Assembly: GCF_030651915.1 (NCBI RefSeq)
Contig: NZ_JAUSBV010000010.1
Coordinates: 124,001 to 188,000 of the forward strand
Source of the DNA: Parvibaculum sp.
Lineage (GTDB): Bacteria > Pseudomonadota > Alphaproteobacteria > Parvibaculales > Parvibaculaceae
Reading direction: 5' to 3'
Length of the DNA: 64,000 nucleotides
In this document: positions 38,928-48,042 of the stretch, in pieces
Position numbering within the stretch: the stretch's first letter is position 1
Layout: each line of letters starts with the position of its first letter
The notes under the pieces: model-generated
Database searches by the model: none
What the model was told of the DNA's origin: nothing
The model's input: only the letters and a program-made list of their open reading frames with translations
Made by a program: the position numbers and the translations under genes

Positions 38928-39704
38928 ATGCGGCCGGCGAAATATCCCTATCTCGAACATGACGGGCTTTTGGCCTTTGCGCATCGTGGCGGTGCGGGGG
39001 CATGGCCGGAAAACACGATGCCGGCATTCCAGGGTGCGGTCGATCTCGGCTACCGTTATATCGAAACCGATGTTCATGCGACCCGCGACGGGGTGCTGCT
39101 GGCCTTTCATGACGACCAACTGGATCGCGTAACGGACCGAACCGGCATCATCGCCGATATGGACTATGCCGATGTGAAGGCAGCGCGGGTAGACGGACGG
39201 GAGCCGATCCCGTTGATGGCGGAATTGCTGTCGAGCTGGCCTGAGGTCAGAATCAATATCGATCCGAAGCGCGACAACGCGGCCGAGCCTCTAATTCACC
39301 TGCTGAAGGAAATGAAGTCTGTCGGACGCGTTTGTGTCAATTCTTTTTCCGGCAAGCGGACGGCGGCGATCCGGGAAGCACTTGGCCCCCGGCTCTGCAC
39401 CGGCATGGGTCCGATGTCGACGGCCCGACTGCGTTTCTCCAGCCTGAGCGGGCCGTTGGGCTTTCTCTGGGGCGACTTTGTCGAGGGCTGCGCGCAAATT
39501 CCGGTGGCGCAGCATGGGATGAGGCTGATCGACCGGGCGATGATCGACCGCGCCCATGAGCTCAGCCTTCAAGTCCATGTCTGGACGATCGACGATCCAG
39601 CCGAAATGCGGAGATTGATCGACCTTGGCGTCGACGGATTGATGACCGACGACCCTGCCGTTTTGAAAGCGGTTCTCATCGAGCGCGGGCTTTGGCACTC
39701 GTAG
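38928..39704 (+). CDS. glycerophosphodiester phosphodiesterase family protein
   Basis: A 258-residue cytoplasmic-type enzyme with the GDPD motif HRGGAGAWPENTMPAFQGAVDLGYRYIETDVH and then DGVLLAFHDDQLDRVTD, containing the catalytic His pair and metal-binding Glu/Asp. It hydrolyses glycerophosphodiesters to glycerol 3-phosphate and an alcohol. No signal peptide is seen, as in UgpQ. It follows the transpeptidase gene by 26 bases and may be cotranscribed with it. Confidence 0.9.
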   Translation: MRPAKYPYLEHDGLLAFAHRGGAGAWPENTMPAFQGAVDLGYRYIETDVHATRDGVLLAFHDDQLDRVTDRTGIIADMDYADVKAARVDGREPIPLMAELLSSWPEVRINIDPKRDNAAEPLIHLLKEMKSVGRVCVNSFSGKRTAAIREALGPRLCTGMGPMSTARLRFSSLSGPLGFLWGDFVEGCAQIPVAQHGMRLIDRAMIDRAHELSLQVHVWTIDDPAEMRRLIDLGVDGLMTDDPAVLKAVLIERGLWHS

Positions 39705-39834
39705 ACGAGCGGGGCTGGTCTTATGTATTTTCTGCGACAATTCGCATCTGGCTGGGCTGCGAGAGGCCACTAAGGTGTGCTAAACAGGAAGTGCTGGTTC
39801 CCCTACAGGAACAGTGCAGGATGGGATGCGGCCA

Positions 39835-41061
39835 ATGAGCGTCGACGCCATGGACTATGAGAAAAAGCTGGCCGAGGCATTGCGTGCGGTGAAGGATGAG
39901 GGGCGCTATCGTGTCTTCGCCGACATTGTGCGCCATCGTGGTTCTTTTCCGCGCGCGACATTCCACACGCCCGATGGCAAGAAGGACATCGTCGTCTGGT
40001 GCTCTAACGATTATCTCGGTATGGGCCAGCATCCGGCCGTTCTTGAGGCCATGCACCGGGCGATCGACGAGGTTGGCGCGGGTTCGGGCGGCACGCGCAA
40101 CATTTCCGGCACGACGCATTATCACGTCGAACTCGAACGCGAAATCGCCGACCTGCATCACAAGGAATCAGCGCTGCTCTTCACGTCGGGCTATGCGGCC
40201 AACGACGCGACGCTCTCGACGCTGGCGCGCATTCTCGGTGACTGCGTGATCATTTCCGACGAGATGAACCACGCATCAATGATCGAGGGCATTCGGCGTG
40301 GCGGCGGGCCAAAGCGGCTGTGGCGTCACAACGATCTCGCGCATCTTGAAATACTGTTGAGAGAAATCGATCCGGCGCAACCGAAGATTGTTGCCTTCGA
40401 ATCCGTCTACTCGATGGATGGTGACATAGCGCCGATCGGCGAGATTTGCGATCTGGCGCGGAAATACAGCGCGTTGACTTATCTCGACGAGGTGCATGCT
40501 GTCGGGCTTTACGGGCCGCGTGGCGGCGGTATTGCCGAACGCGATGGTGTGCTCGACAAAGTTGACATTATCGAGGGCACACTGGCCAAGGGCTTCGGTG
40601 TGATGGGGGGCTATATCGCGGCATCGGCCGATCTGGTCGATGTGGTGCGGTCCTATGCCCCCGGATTCATCTTCTCGACGTCGCTGGCCCCGGTTCTGGT
40701 GGCGGGCGTGCTGGCTGCCGTGCGCCATCTCAAAACGAGCAATGCCGAGCGCGAACGGCACCAGGAGCGTGCGGCGACACTGCGCCGAATGCTGGCGGAT
40801 GCGGGATTGCCGGTGATGTGGTGCGAGAGTCATATCGTGCCGGTCATGGTCGGCGACCCTGTTGTCTGCAAGCAGGTCAGCGATGATCTTTTGCAGGATC
40901 ACGATATCTATGTGCAGCCGATCAACTATCCGACGGTGCCGCGCGGCACCGAACGGCTGCGGTTCACGCCTTGCCCGGTGCATACCGATGACATGATGCG
41001 TGACCTTGTAGAGGCGCTCGACCAGGTCTGGACGCGCCGCAAGATTCGGCGTGCCGCCTGA
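39835..41061 (+). CDS. hemA: 5-aminolevulinate synthase
   Basis: A PLP enzyme of the alpha-oxoamine synthase family that condenses glycine and succinyl-CoA, the Shemin pathway typical of alphaproteobacteria. It has [48 protein letters not shown] and the PLP Lys in [15 protein letters not shown]. Three in-frame starts are close: GTG 39814, ATG 39826 and ATG 39835; many homologues start MDYE (39850). The end at TGA 41061 overlaps the next small gene. Confidence 0.94.
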   Translation: MSVDAMDYEKKLAEALRAVKDEGRYRVFADIVRHRGSFPRATFHTPDGKKDIVVWCSNDYLGMGQHPAVLEAMHRAIDEVGAGSGGTRNISGTTHYHVELEREIADLHHKESALLFTSGYAANDATLSTLARILGDCVIISDEMNHASMIEGIRRGGGPKRLWRHNDLAHLEILLREIDPAQPKIVAFESVYSMDGDIAPIGEICDLARKYSALTYLDEVHAVGLYGPRGGGIAERDGVLDKVDIIEGTLAKGFGVMGGYIAASADLVDVVRSYAPGFIFSTSLAPVLVAGVLAAVRHLKTSNAERERHQERAATLRRMLADAGLPVMWCESHIVPVMVGDPVVCKQVSDDLLQDHDIYVQPINYPTVPRGTERLRFTPCPVHTDDMMRDLVEALDQVWTRRKIRRAA

Positions 41062-41350
41062 TCGCTCCCATGATGAAGAAGCGGGCTCCAAAGACGGGGC
41101 CGGTGGGGTGCGCCGTGAGATCATTTTCGAATTCACACCGATCGGCGCCAGCGTCAAGGTGACGGCGGTGGACGTTACCAGTGGCCTTGAGGTGTCCGTC
41201 GTGGCGCCCTCATCGGCAGCTCGTACGGAACTTGAGCGCGTCGCGCTGCAAAAGCTGCGTTATATGCTTGGCCGGAAAGCGGACAAGCATATCGACAGGA
41301 AGAACCCAAGCGATCGGGAAGGGCCGGGGGGCGGCGGAATCGTCGTTTAG
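41051..41350 (+). CDS. DUF6898-type small protein
   Basis: A 99-residue protein with a conserved core [36 protein letters not shown], which matches a small family found beside hemA in alphaproteobacteria (recognised as DUF6898). The function is unknown. GTG 41051 overlaps the hemA stop by 11 bases, which suggests cotranslation. The C-terminus is basic and glycine-rich, without motifs. Confidence 0.7.
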   Translation: MPPDRSHDEEAGSKDGAGGVRREIIFEFTPIGASVKVTAVDVTSGLEVSVVAPSSAARTELERVALQKLRYMLGRKADKHIDRKNPSDREGPGGGGIVV

Positions 41351-41358
41351 GGCGAAGG

Positions 41359-41820
41359 CTAGCGCGCCGCCCGTTTTTTCTTGCGTCCACGAGCCGGCGC
41401 TCCTGTGCCAACGCGGCCGAGGCCGATCTGTTTTGCGAGCTTCGATCGCTGCGCGGCATAATTCGGGGCGACCATCGGATAGTCGTGCGGCAACCCCCAA
41501 CGAGCCCTGTATTCCTCCGGCGAAAGACTATACTGCGAGCGCAAATAGCGCTTCAGCATTTTGAGTTTCTTTCCGTCTTCAAGGCAAATTATGTAATCGG
41601 CGGTGACCGACTTCTTGACCGGAACAGCCGGGGTCAACTCCGTTTCCCTGTGGCCGCCACCGTGTTCGATATCCAGCAGGGTCGTATAGATCGTTCGGAT
41701 GAGTGCGGGAAGATCGGTCGCAGCTACGGAATTATTGCTTACATAGGCGGAAACAATTTCGGTCGCCAAGCTCAACATTTCCGTCGCGTCAGGCAGGGGG
41801 GTAGGTTTGGTCTCGTTCAT
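41359..41820 (-). CDS. mucR: MucR/Ros family transcriptional regulator, apparently lacking zinc ligands
   Basis: A 153-residue regulator of exopolysaccharide, cell-cycle and virulence genes in related bacteria. The DNA-binding region is DYIICLEDGKKLKMLKRYLRSQYSLSPEEYRARWGLPHDYPMVAP. Classical Ros has Cys-x2-Cys and two His here; this protein keeps one Cys, has Asp at the second, and has Tyr and Gln where the His pair would be. Such zinc-less Ros/Ml homologues are known from Mesorhizobium. The frame is open to 41886; ATG 41820 is preferred. Confidence 0.85.
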   Translation of the reverse strand: MNETKPTPLPDATEMLSLATEIVSAYVSNNSVAATDLPALIRTIYTTLLDIEHGGGHRETELTPAVPVKKSVTADYIICLEDGKKLKMLKRYLRSQYSLSPEEYRARWGLPHDYPMVAPNYAAQRSKLAKQIGLGRVGTGAPARGRKKKRAAR

Positions 41821-42257
41821 TCGAGCAATTTGCCTTATTGCGGAGGGTCGGCTGTCGTCTGTAATTGCGGCAGCATTAGCAGGCATCTTCTAGCGCGATA
41901 CGGGCCGGTCAATCAAGGAGATCAAGCGTCTCTTCTATGATGAAATCCGCCTAAATTCCAACCGAACAAGGTGAATCGCGGAAAGGCGCGGCCGTTCGAC
42001 CAGAGAATGACTTGGGCAACCAAGTAAACTTGCCATTTCTAGTCAACGTTACATGACGAGGGGCTGCGGCCATGGCCCGCCGCCAGCCTGATGCGGATTT
42101 CGACATGGCGACGCGTCGTCGGCAGGCGCCTGCAAATTTGTGGTGAATTGGCCCCATCCGACAATATGTGGTATTAGGCCCCATATCGATCCCCGGGCGG
42201 CCGAAGGGAGCGCGGACTTCCGCGGCCGCGAGTTCATCCGGAATAGAAGGTAGATTT
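41821..42257. other. 437-base intergenic region between mucR and glyA
   Basis: No gene of its own is supported; the glyA frame is open from 42168, but homologues begin at 42258. It must hold the divergent promoters for mucR and glyA. I see GC-rich inverted words (around 42195-42235, GGCCGAAGG/CTTCCGCGGCC-like) and a repeated GGCCCCAT (42151-42185), but no recognisable riboswitch or T-run terminator. Confidence 0.6.
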
Positions 42258-43574
42258 ATGTCATTGAGCAATACGGCTGCCGCACCGGGCGGCTTTTCCG
42301 GCTTTTTCACCGATGGGCTGGCGGTCGGCGATCCCGATATTTTCAAGGCGATCGAGTTGGAACTGGGCCGGCAGCAAACGCAAATCGAGTTGATCGCGTC
42401 AGAGAACATCGTTTCCCGTGCTGTGCTTGAGGCGCAGGGCTCGATCATGACCAACAAGTACGCCGAGGGGTATCCGGGCAAGCGCTACTATGGCGGCTGC
42501 GAGTTTGTCGACATGGCTGAAGAAATGGCGATTGAGCGCGCCAGAAAGCTCTTCGATTGTGCTTATGCCAATGTGCAGCCCAATTCGGGCTCGCAAGCCA
42601 ATCAAGGCGTGATGATGGCTTTGCTGAAGCCTGGCGACACCATCATGGGGATGAGCCTTGCGGCCGGCGGTCACCTGACACACGGCGCGGCGCCCAATCA
42701 ATCGGGAAAATGGTTCAACGCCGTTCAATACGGCGTTCGCCAGCAGGATCATTTGATCGACATGGATGAAGTGGCGACGCTCGCCAAAACGCATCGCCCG
42801 AAGATGATTATCGCTGGCGGATCGGCCTATCCGCGGGTGATCGATTTCAAGGCGTTTCGTGAGATCGCGGATGCAGTCGGCGCGTTTTTCATGGTCGACA
42901 TGGCCCACTTCGCCGGTTTGGTTGCAGGCGGGGCCCATCCAAGCCCGCTGCCATTCGCCGATATTGTCACCACGACGACGCACAAGACGCTGCGCGGACC
43001 ACGCGGCGGCATGATCCTCTCCAACAACGAAGATATAGGGAAGAAGATCAACTCGGCGATCTTCCCCGGCATTCAGGGCGGCCCGTTGATGCATGTCATA
43101 GCGGGCAAGGCTGTTGCGTTCGGTGAGGCGCTGCGCCCGGAATTCAAATCCTATGCCCGGGCGGTCGTCGAGAACGCCCGCACACTGGCGTCGACGCTTG
43201 TCGACGGCGGTGCGGCTATTGTGTCGGGTGGCACCGACACGCATCTGATGCTGGTCGATCTCCGCCCGAAGAAGTTGACAGGAAAAGTCGCAGAGGCAGC
43301 GCTGGAGCGGGCGCATATCACCTGCAACAAGAACGGTATTCCTTTCGATCCGGAAAAGCCAACCGTGACGTCGGGCGTCCGGCTCGGTACACCGGCCGGA
43401 ACGACTCGCGGCTTCGGGGTCGCGGAATTTGCCACGGTCGGCCGCCTGATCATCGAAGTGCTGGACGGATTGGTGAAGAACGGCGAGGAAGGTAATGCGG
43501 GCGTCGAAGCGGATGTCCGGGCGCGCGTCGTCGAACTTTGCCGGCGCTTTCCAATCTATGGCGGTCCGAAGTAG
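42258..43574 (+). CDS. glyA: serine hydroxymethyltransferase
   Basis: A PLP enzyme converting serine and tetrahydrofolate to glycine and 5,10-methylene-THF. The 438-residue protein has [50 protein letters not shown] and the PLP Lys in [21 protein letters not shown] about 8 bases before ATG 42258 fixes the start. It lies upstream of nrdR, the normal alphaproteobacterial order glyA-nrdR-ribD. Confidence 0.96.
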   Translation: MSLSNTAAAPGGFSGFFTDGLAVGDPDIFKAIELELGRQQTQIELIASENIVSRAVLEAQGSIMTNKYAEGYPGKRYYGGCEFVDMAEEMAIERARKLFDCAYANVQPNSGSQANQGVMMALLKPGDTIMGMSLAAGGHLTHGAAPNQSGKWFNAVQYGVRQQDHLIDMDEVATLAKTHRPKMIIAGGSAYPRVIDFKAFREIADAVGAFFMVDMAHFAGLVAGGAHPSPLPFADIVTTTTHKTLRGPRGGMILSNNEDIGKKINSAIFPGIQGGPLMHVIAGKAVAFGEALRPEFKSYARAVVENARTLASTLVDGGAAIVSGGTDTHLMLVDLRPKKLTGKVAEAALERAHITCNKNGIPFDPEKPTVTSGVRLGTPAGTTRGFGVAEFATVGRLIIEVLDGLVKNGEEGNAGVEADVRARVVELCRRFPIYGGPK

Positions 43575-43622
43575 GGGGGCCGCACAGGCGGCAGGCAATT
43601 CAAGTCAGGGGGCTGGCGGCGC

Positions 43623-44102
43623 ATGCGTTGTCCATATTGCGGAAACGAAGATACACAGGTCAAGGACTCGCGTCCGACGGAAGACAATACGGCCATCAGA
43701 CGACGGCGGTTCTGCACGGCGTGCGGCGGTCGGTTTACGACCTTTGAGCGGGTCCAGCTCCGTGAGTTGACAATCATTAAATCCAACGGACGAAGGGTGC
43801 CCTTCGATCGCGACAAACTCATGCGTTCCGTGCAAATCGCGATGCGGAAACGCCCGGTTGAGCAGGAGCGCATCGAGCGTATGGTAAGTGGTATCGTTCG
43901 ACGTCTGGAAAGCATGGGCGAGAGCGAAATTCCGTCGGCGATGATAGGCCGGCTGGTGATGGAGGGTCTGATGTCCCTCGATGAAGTTGCCTATGTCCGC
44001 TTCGCCTCGGTCTACAAGAATTTCCGTGAGGCCAAGGACTTCGAGGAATTTTTGGGCGAACTCGGCGGCCCCATGCGCGACGAGGTCGATGACGACCGAT
44101 GA
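43623..44102 (+). CDS. nrdR: transcriptional repressor NrdR
   Basis: An ATP/dATP-sensing repressor of ribonucleotide reductase genes. The zinc ribbon at residues 1-40 has MRCPYCG and [14 protein letters not shown], and the ATP-cone domain spans about 48-138. The 159-residue length is normal. It follows glyA by 48 bases. Its targets (NrdR boxes by nrd genes) are not in this window. Confidence 0.95.
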   Translation: MRCPYCGNEDTQVKDSRPTEDNTAIRRRRFCTACGGRFTTFERVQLRELTIIKSNGRRVPFDRDKLMRSVQIAMRKRPVEQERIERMVSGIVRRLESMGESEIPSAMIGRLVMEGLMSLDEVAYVRFASVYKNFREAKDFEEFLGELGGPMRDEVDDDR

Positions 44103-44137
44103 GGTAGTGTCGCCTGGGTCCGCTTGCAGGAAATAAA

Positions 44138-45256
44138 ATGAGCCGACCCGACGACACGCAATTCATGAAAATGGCGCTTATGCTCGCCGAGCGCGGGTTG
44201 GGGCAAGTTGCACCCAATCCGGCCGTCGGCTGTGTGATTGTGCGCGAGGTTGGCGGTATGCCCCGTGTCGTCGGTCGCGGCTGGACGCAGGACGGCGGGC
44301 GGCCGCATGCCGAGACGGAAGCACTGGGACGCGCCTGTGCGCTGGCGCGTGGTGCGACGGCTTATGTCAGCCTCGAGCCCTGCGCGCATCAGGGCAAGAC
44401 CGGCCCCTGCGCTCAGGCGCTGATCGATGCCGGCGTTGCGCGGGTTGTCGGTGCTGTGAGCGATCCCAATCCGCTCGTCGCCGGCCGCGGCTTTGCAATG
44501 CTCGAGGCAGCAGGCGTCGCGGTTACCGAGAATGTGTGCGGTGACGAAGCACGCCATCTCAATGCGGGTTTCTTTCTGACCATGTCGGAGGAACGCCCGC
44601 TCGTCACCCTCAAGATTGCCAGTTCGCTCGACGGACGTAGCGCGACACATGACGGCCAAAGTCAGTGGATCACCGGTGAACGCGCGCGCAATCGGGGGCA
44701 TCTGTTGCGGGCGACCCATGATGCGATCATGGTCGGCAGCGCAACAGCCGTCGTGGACGATCCTCAACTCACTTGCCGGTTGCCGGGGCTTGGCGGACGC
44801 TCTCCCGTTCGCATCGTGGCCGATGGCCGGCTCAGATTGCCGTTGACTTCGAAGCTGGTGCGCGATGCCCGAAAGACGCCTGTGTGGGTGCTCACGCTTC
44901 CGGGCGGTGACGATGCGAGACGCAAGGCGTTCGAGGATTGCGGCGTGATATTGATTGATGTTGCGCCGGGCGATGACGGATTGATGAATATGCGTGCGGC
45001 GCTCGAAAAAATTGCGGGGCGCGGCGTAACGCGGCTCCTTGTTGAAGGCGGTGCGCGGCTCGCTGCTTCGTTGATGCGGTCGCGGCTTGTCGACCGGATC
45101 GAGTGGTTTCAGTCGCCCAAGGTTATCGGTGGCGATGGCTACCCGGCGATCGCCGGGTTGGGGGTCAAACATGTTGACAACGCGCCGGTCTTCGCGCTGC
45201 GCGAGCTGATTTCGCTCGGCGAAGATTCGCTCGCCAGCTATGTGCTCCGGAGTTAG
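44138..45256 (+). CDS. ribD: bifunctional pyrimidine deaminase/reductase RibD
   Basis: Catalyses two steps of riboflavin synthesis. The N-terminal deaminase domain has the zinc motif HAETEAL and EPCAHQGKTGPCAQALIDAG. The C-terminal reductase domain (about 150-370) has VTLKIASSLDGRSA and LLVEGGARLAASL. It leads the riboflavin genes ribD-ribE-ribB-ribH and follows nrdR by 35 bases. No FMN riboswitch is visible upstream. Confidence 0.95.
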   Translation: MSRPDDTQFMKMALMLAERGLGQVAPNPAVGCVIVREVGGMPRVVGRGWTQDGGRPHAETEALGRACALARGATAYVSLEPCAHQGKTGPCAQALIDAGVARVVGAVSDPNPLVAGRGFAMLEAAGVAVTENVCGDEARHLNAGFFLTMSEERPLVTLKIASSLDGRSATHDGQSQWITGERARNRGHLLRATHDAIMVGSATAVVDDPQLTCRLPGLGGRSPVRIVADGRLRLPLTSKLVRDARKTPVWVLTLPGGDDARRKAFEDCGVILIDVAPGDDGLMNMRAALEKIAGRGVTRLLVEGGARLAASLMRSRLVDRIEWFQSPKVIGGDGYPAIAGLGVKHVDNAPVFALRELISLGEDSLASYVLRS

Positions 45257-45262
45257 GCATTC

Positions 45263-45892
45263 ATGTTCACGGGTATCGTCACCGATGTCGGCCGTATTCG
45301 CTCGCTGGAGAAGCGCGGCGATGTGCGCTTTGTGATCGGAACGGCTTATGAAGCCCTCAGCATTGACATTGGCGCCTCCATTGCCTGCTCCGGCTGCTGC
45401 CTTACGGTGGTCGAGAGGGGGCACGACAAGGATGGCAACTGGTTCGCCGTCGATGTGTCTGCAGAATCGCTCGATTGTACGACGCTTGGTCAATGGACGA
45501 ATGGAACAAGGATCAATCTCGAGCGTGCGCTCAAGGCCGGCGATGAACTGGGTGGCCATATCGTCAGCGGTCATGTCGACGGCGTTGCGCGCATTGTCGA
45601 TATCCGTCCGGACGGCGCTTCCCGGCGGTTTGTTTTCGAAGCGCCTGAAGCGCTGGGCAGGTTCATCGCCGCCAAAGGGTCGGTCACGCTGGACGGGACG
45701 TCGCTGACGGTCAATGAGGTCGAGGACGTGCCTGCCGCAGGGGCCGGCGTGCGCCGCACCCGCTTCGGCGTTAATATCATTCCGCATACCCAGGCCGTCA
45801 CGACCTGGGGGATGGCGAATGCCGGCGATCCCGTTAATCTTGAAATCGATATGCTGGCCCGCTATGTGGCTCGCCTGGTTCAGAAGGATTGA
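45263..45892 (+). CDS. ribE: riboflavin synthase, alpha chain
   Basis: A dismutase of 6,7-dimethyl-8-ribityllumazine giving riboflavin. The 209-residue protein has the two tandem lumazine-binding repeats; the start MFTGIVTDVGRIRSLEKRGD and the SCCLTVVE-like ACSGCCLTVVERG are typical. It follows ribD by 6 bases. Confidence 0.95.
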   Translation: MFTGIVTDVGRIRSLEKRGDVRFVIGTAYEALSIDIGASIACSGCCLTVVERGHDKDGNWFAVDVSAESLDCTTLGQWTNGTRINLERALKAGDELGGHIVSGHVDGVARIVDIRPDGASRRFVFEAPEALGRFIAAKGSVTLDGTSLTVNEVEDVPAAGAGVRRTRFGVNIIPHTQAVTTWGMANAGDPVNLEIDMLARYVARLVQKD

Positions 45893-45897
45893 GCATC

Positions 45898-47052
45898 GTG
45901 TACAAGGAATACCTCTCTCCGATCGAGGAAGTCATTGAAGATGCCCGTAATGGCAAGATGTTCATCCTTGTCGATGCGGAAGACCGCGAGAACGAGGGCG
46001 ATCTCGTTATCCCGGCGCAGATGTGCACGCCAGAGGCCGTCAACTTCATGGCAAAGTATGGTCGAGGTCTGGTCTGTCTGACGCTGACCAGCGACCGAGC
46101 GAAGCAGCTCAACCTGCAGCTCATGTCGTCAACCAACCAGTCGCGCCACCAGACAGCCTTCACCGTTTCAATCGAAGCGCGCGAGGGAATTTCGACCGGC
46201 ATTTCGGCGCATGACCGGGCTCATACCGTGTCGGTCGCGATTGACCCGACCAAGGGTGCGACGGACATTGTTTCGCCGGGTCACGTGTTTCCCTTGGTGG
46301 CGAAAGACGGCGGCGTGCTGGTGCGCGCAGGTCATACAGAATCGGCCGTCGACATCGCGCGTCTTGCCGGTCTTTACCCCGCAGGCGTCATCTGCGAAAT
46401 CATGAATGACGACGGAACGATGGCGCGGTTGCCGGACCTCGTGCAGTTTGCACAACTTCACGGGCTGAAGATCGCGACCATCGCCGACCTCATCGCCTAT
46501 CGCCGCCGCTACGACAATTTCATTCACCGGGCGATCGAAACAGAGGTCGATACCAAGGCCGGCGGCGAGTTCAAGCTGATGGTCTATCTCAACACGGTCG
46601 AATATGCTGAACATATCGCCCTCGTGAAGGGCGATATATCGACGCCCGAACCGGTGCTGGTGCGGATGCATGCCATCAATGTTTTCGACGACATTCTCGG
46701 GGCGACCGGACCGAGGTCGAGTCTCCTGGAACAGTCGATGAAAATTATTGACGAGGAAGGGCGCGGTATCATCGTCCTGATCCGGGACACGACCGCGACC
46801 GTCGTTTCGGACATGCTGTTGCGCAAGGGCGAGGGAGGCGAACAGGGTATGCCGCGCCGCTTGCGCGAATATGGCGTTGGCGCACAGATTTTGCTCGATC
46901 TCGGCGTCCATGACATGGTGTTGCTGTCCGATACGGATCGAAGCATCGTGGGTATCGACGGGTATGGATTGCGGATCGTCGACCAACGGCCTATCACAAA
47001 GGCTGGCGCAGGGGATGTGACAGCCCGGCGTACCAGGGAGACGGCATCTTGA
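45898..47052 (+). CDS. ribB: 3,4-dihydroxy-2-butanone 4-phosphate synthase with degenerate GTP cyclohydrolase II domain (RibBX type)
   Basis: The N-terminal domain (about 1-200) has the DHBP synthase motifs DAEDRENEGDLVIPAQMCTPEAVNFMA and the ISAHDRAHT segment, and should make the four-carbon unit for lumazine. The C-terminal domain resembles GTP cyclohydrolase II, but the zinc-binding cysteines (SECLTGDVFGSRRCDC in active enzymes) are missing; the stretch reads MHAINVFDDILGATGPRS. This matches the RibBX variant of proteobacteria. GTG 45898 is preferred because AAGGA is 10 bases upstream; TTG 45889 is also in frame. Confidence 0.9.
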   Translation: MYKEYLSPIEEVIEDARNGKMFILVDAEDRENEGDLVIPAQMCTPEAVNFMAKYGRGLVCLTLTSDRAKQLNLQLMSSTNQSRHQTAFTVSIEAREGISTGISAHDRAHTVSVAIDPTKGATDIVSPGHVFPLVAKDGGVLVRAGHTESAVDIARLAGLYPAGVICEIMNDDGTMARLPDLVQFAQLHGLKIATIADLIAYRRRYDNFIHRAIETEVDTKAGGEFKLMVYLNTVEYAEHIALVKGDISTPEPVLVRMHAINVFDDILGATGPRSSLLEQSMKIIDEEGRGIIVLIRDTTATVVSDMLLRKGEGGEQGMPRRLREYGVGAQILLDLGVHDMVLLSDTDRSIVGIDGYGLRIVDQRPITKAGAGDVTARRTRETAS

Positions 47053-47507
47053 CGACGATCAATGCTCACATTCTGATCATCGAAGCGCGATTTTATGAGG
47101 ATATCGCCGATGAGCTGGCGCGTGGCGCCATCTCAGCGATAGAGGCGCGCGGCGCGACATGGCAGCGTATCTCCGTGCCCGGCGTATTGGAGATTCCGGC
47201 AGCGATCAAATATGCGATCGATGCGATGGCACATGGCGCGTTCACCAAGGCTATCGATGGGTTTGTGACGTTGGGCTGTGTCATTCGCGGCGAGACGACG
47301 CATTACGATATTGTGTCGAACGAATCTGCACGTGCGCTTATGTACATCGCCGTCGATCGGTCGCTGGCACTCGGAAACGGAATTCAGACAGTCGAGAACG
47401 AGGCCCAAGCCTGGGCGCGGGCCAAGACGGACCAGAAGAATAAGGGCGGCGGCGCGGCCAACGCCTGCCTCGACATGATCGAACTCAAGCGCAGCATGGG
47501 GGCCTGA
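47049..47507 (+). CDS. ribH: 6,7-dimethyl-8-ribityllumazine synthase
   Basis: Condenses the RibB product with the pyrimidine to give lumazine. The 152-residue protein has the conserved ARFYEDIADELARGAI, SVPGVLEIPAAIKYA and CVIRGETTHYDIVSNESARA. A TTG start at 47049 overlaps the ribB stop (TTGA). It is the last gene of the riboflavin set, directly before nusB. Confidence 0.95.
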   Translation: MTTINAHILIIEARFYEDIADELARGAISAIEARGATWQRISVPGVLEIPAAIKYAIDAMAHGAFTKAIDGFVTLGCVIRGETTHYDIVSNESARALMYIAVDRSLALGNGIQTVENEAQAWARAKTDQKNKGGGAANACLDMIELKRSMGA

Positions 47508-47526
47508 GCCGCGGCTCACGCAAAAA

Positions 47527-48042
47527 ATGAACTCTGTGCCCGCACAACCAGCAACTGGCCAAAGCGTCGACTCGAAGGCGCGCAGTGCCGCGCGTCTTGG
47601 CGCCGTGCAGGCGCTCTATCAGATGGATGTGGCCAGCACACCGCTCGACGATGCAATTGACGAGTTCACGCAACACCGGCTTGGACAGCAGGTCGAGGAT
47701 CAGGAGATCGTCGAAGCCGATAAGGCGCATTTCGACGACATTGTTCGCGGCGTGGTGCGCGAGCAACGCGAACTTGATGTTCAGGTCAATGGCGCTCTGG
47801 CGAAAGGCTGGTCGCTGGGTCGACTTGATGCGACGCTGCGCGCGATCCTCCGTTCGGGCACCTATGAGCTTCGGCGTTGCAAGGACGTGCCGGTAAAGGT
47901 CGTCATCAATGAGTATGTCGACGTGGCGCATGCGTTCTTCGAAGGCGACGAGCCCGGTGTCGTCAATGCCGTGCTTGATCGGCTCGGTCGCGAGATCAGG
48001 GGCGGTGCGGGAGCGGATCATGACACCGCCGGACAAGGCTGA
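47527..48042 (+). CDS. nusB: transcription antitermination factor NusB
   Basis: Binds boxA RNA with S10 (NusE) to prevent early termination in rRNA operons. The 171-residue helical protein has ARLGAVQALYQMDVAS at the start of the domain and AILRSGTYELRRCKDVPVKVVINEYVDVAHAFFEG at the end. A disordered N-terminus of about 15 residues precedes the fold. The ribH-nusB-thiL order is widespread. It overlaps thiL by 23 bases. Confidence 0.95.
   Translation: MNSVPAQPATGQSVDSKARSAARLGAVQALYQMDVASTPLDDAIDEFTQHRLGQQVEDQEIVEADKAHFDDIVRGVVREQRELDVQVNGALAKGWSLGRLDATLRAILRSGTYELRRCKDVPVKVVINEYVDVAHAFFEGDEPGVVNAVLDRLGREIRGGAGADHDTAGQG

Noticed and set aside
39733-39746. TGCGA-N4-TCGCA palindrome before hemA as an FNR or Irr site
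   Set aside because: It does not match the known consensus of either regulator, and five-base arms are common by chance.
41821-42257. Glycine or SAM riboswitch upstream of glyA
   Set aside because: No recognisable conserved core was found on reading the 437-base gap; only GC-rich inverted words.
44103-44137. FMN riboswitch before the riboflavin genes
   Set aside because: Only 35 bases separate nrdR and ribD, and no conserved aptamer element is visible there or before ribB.
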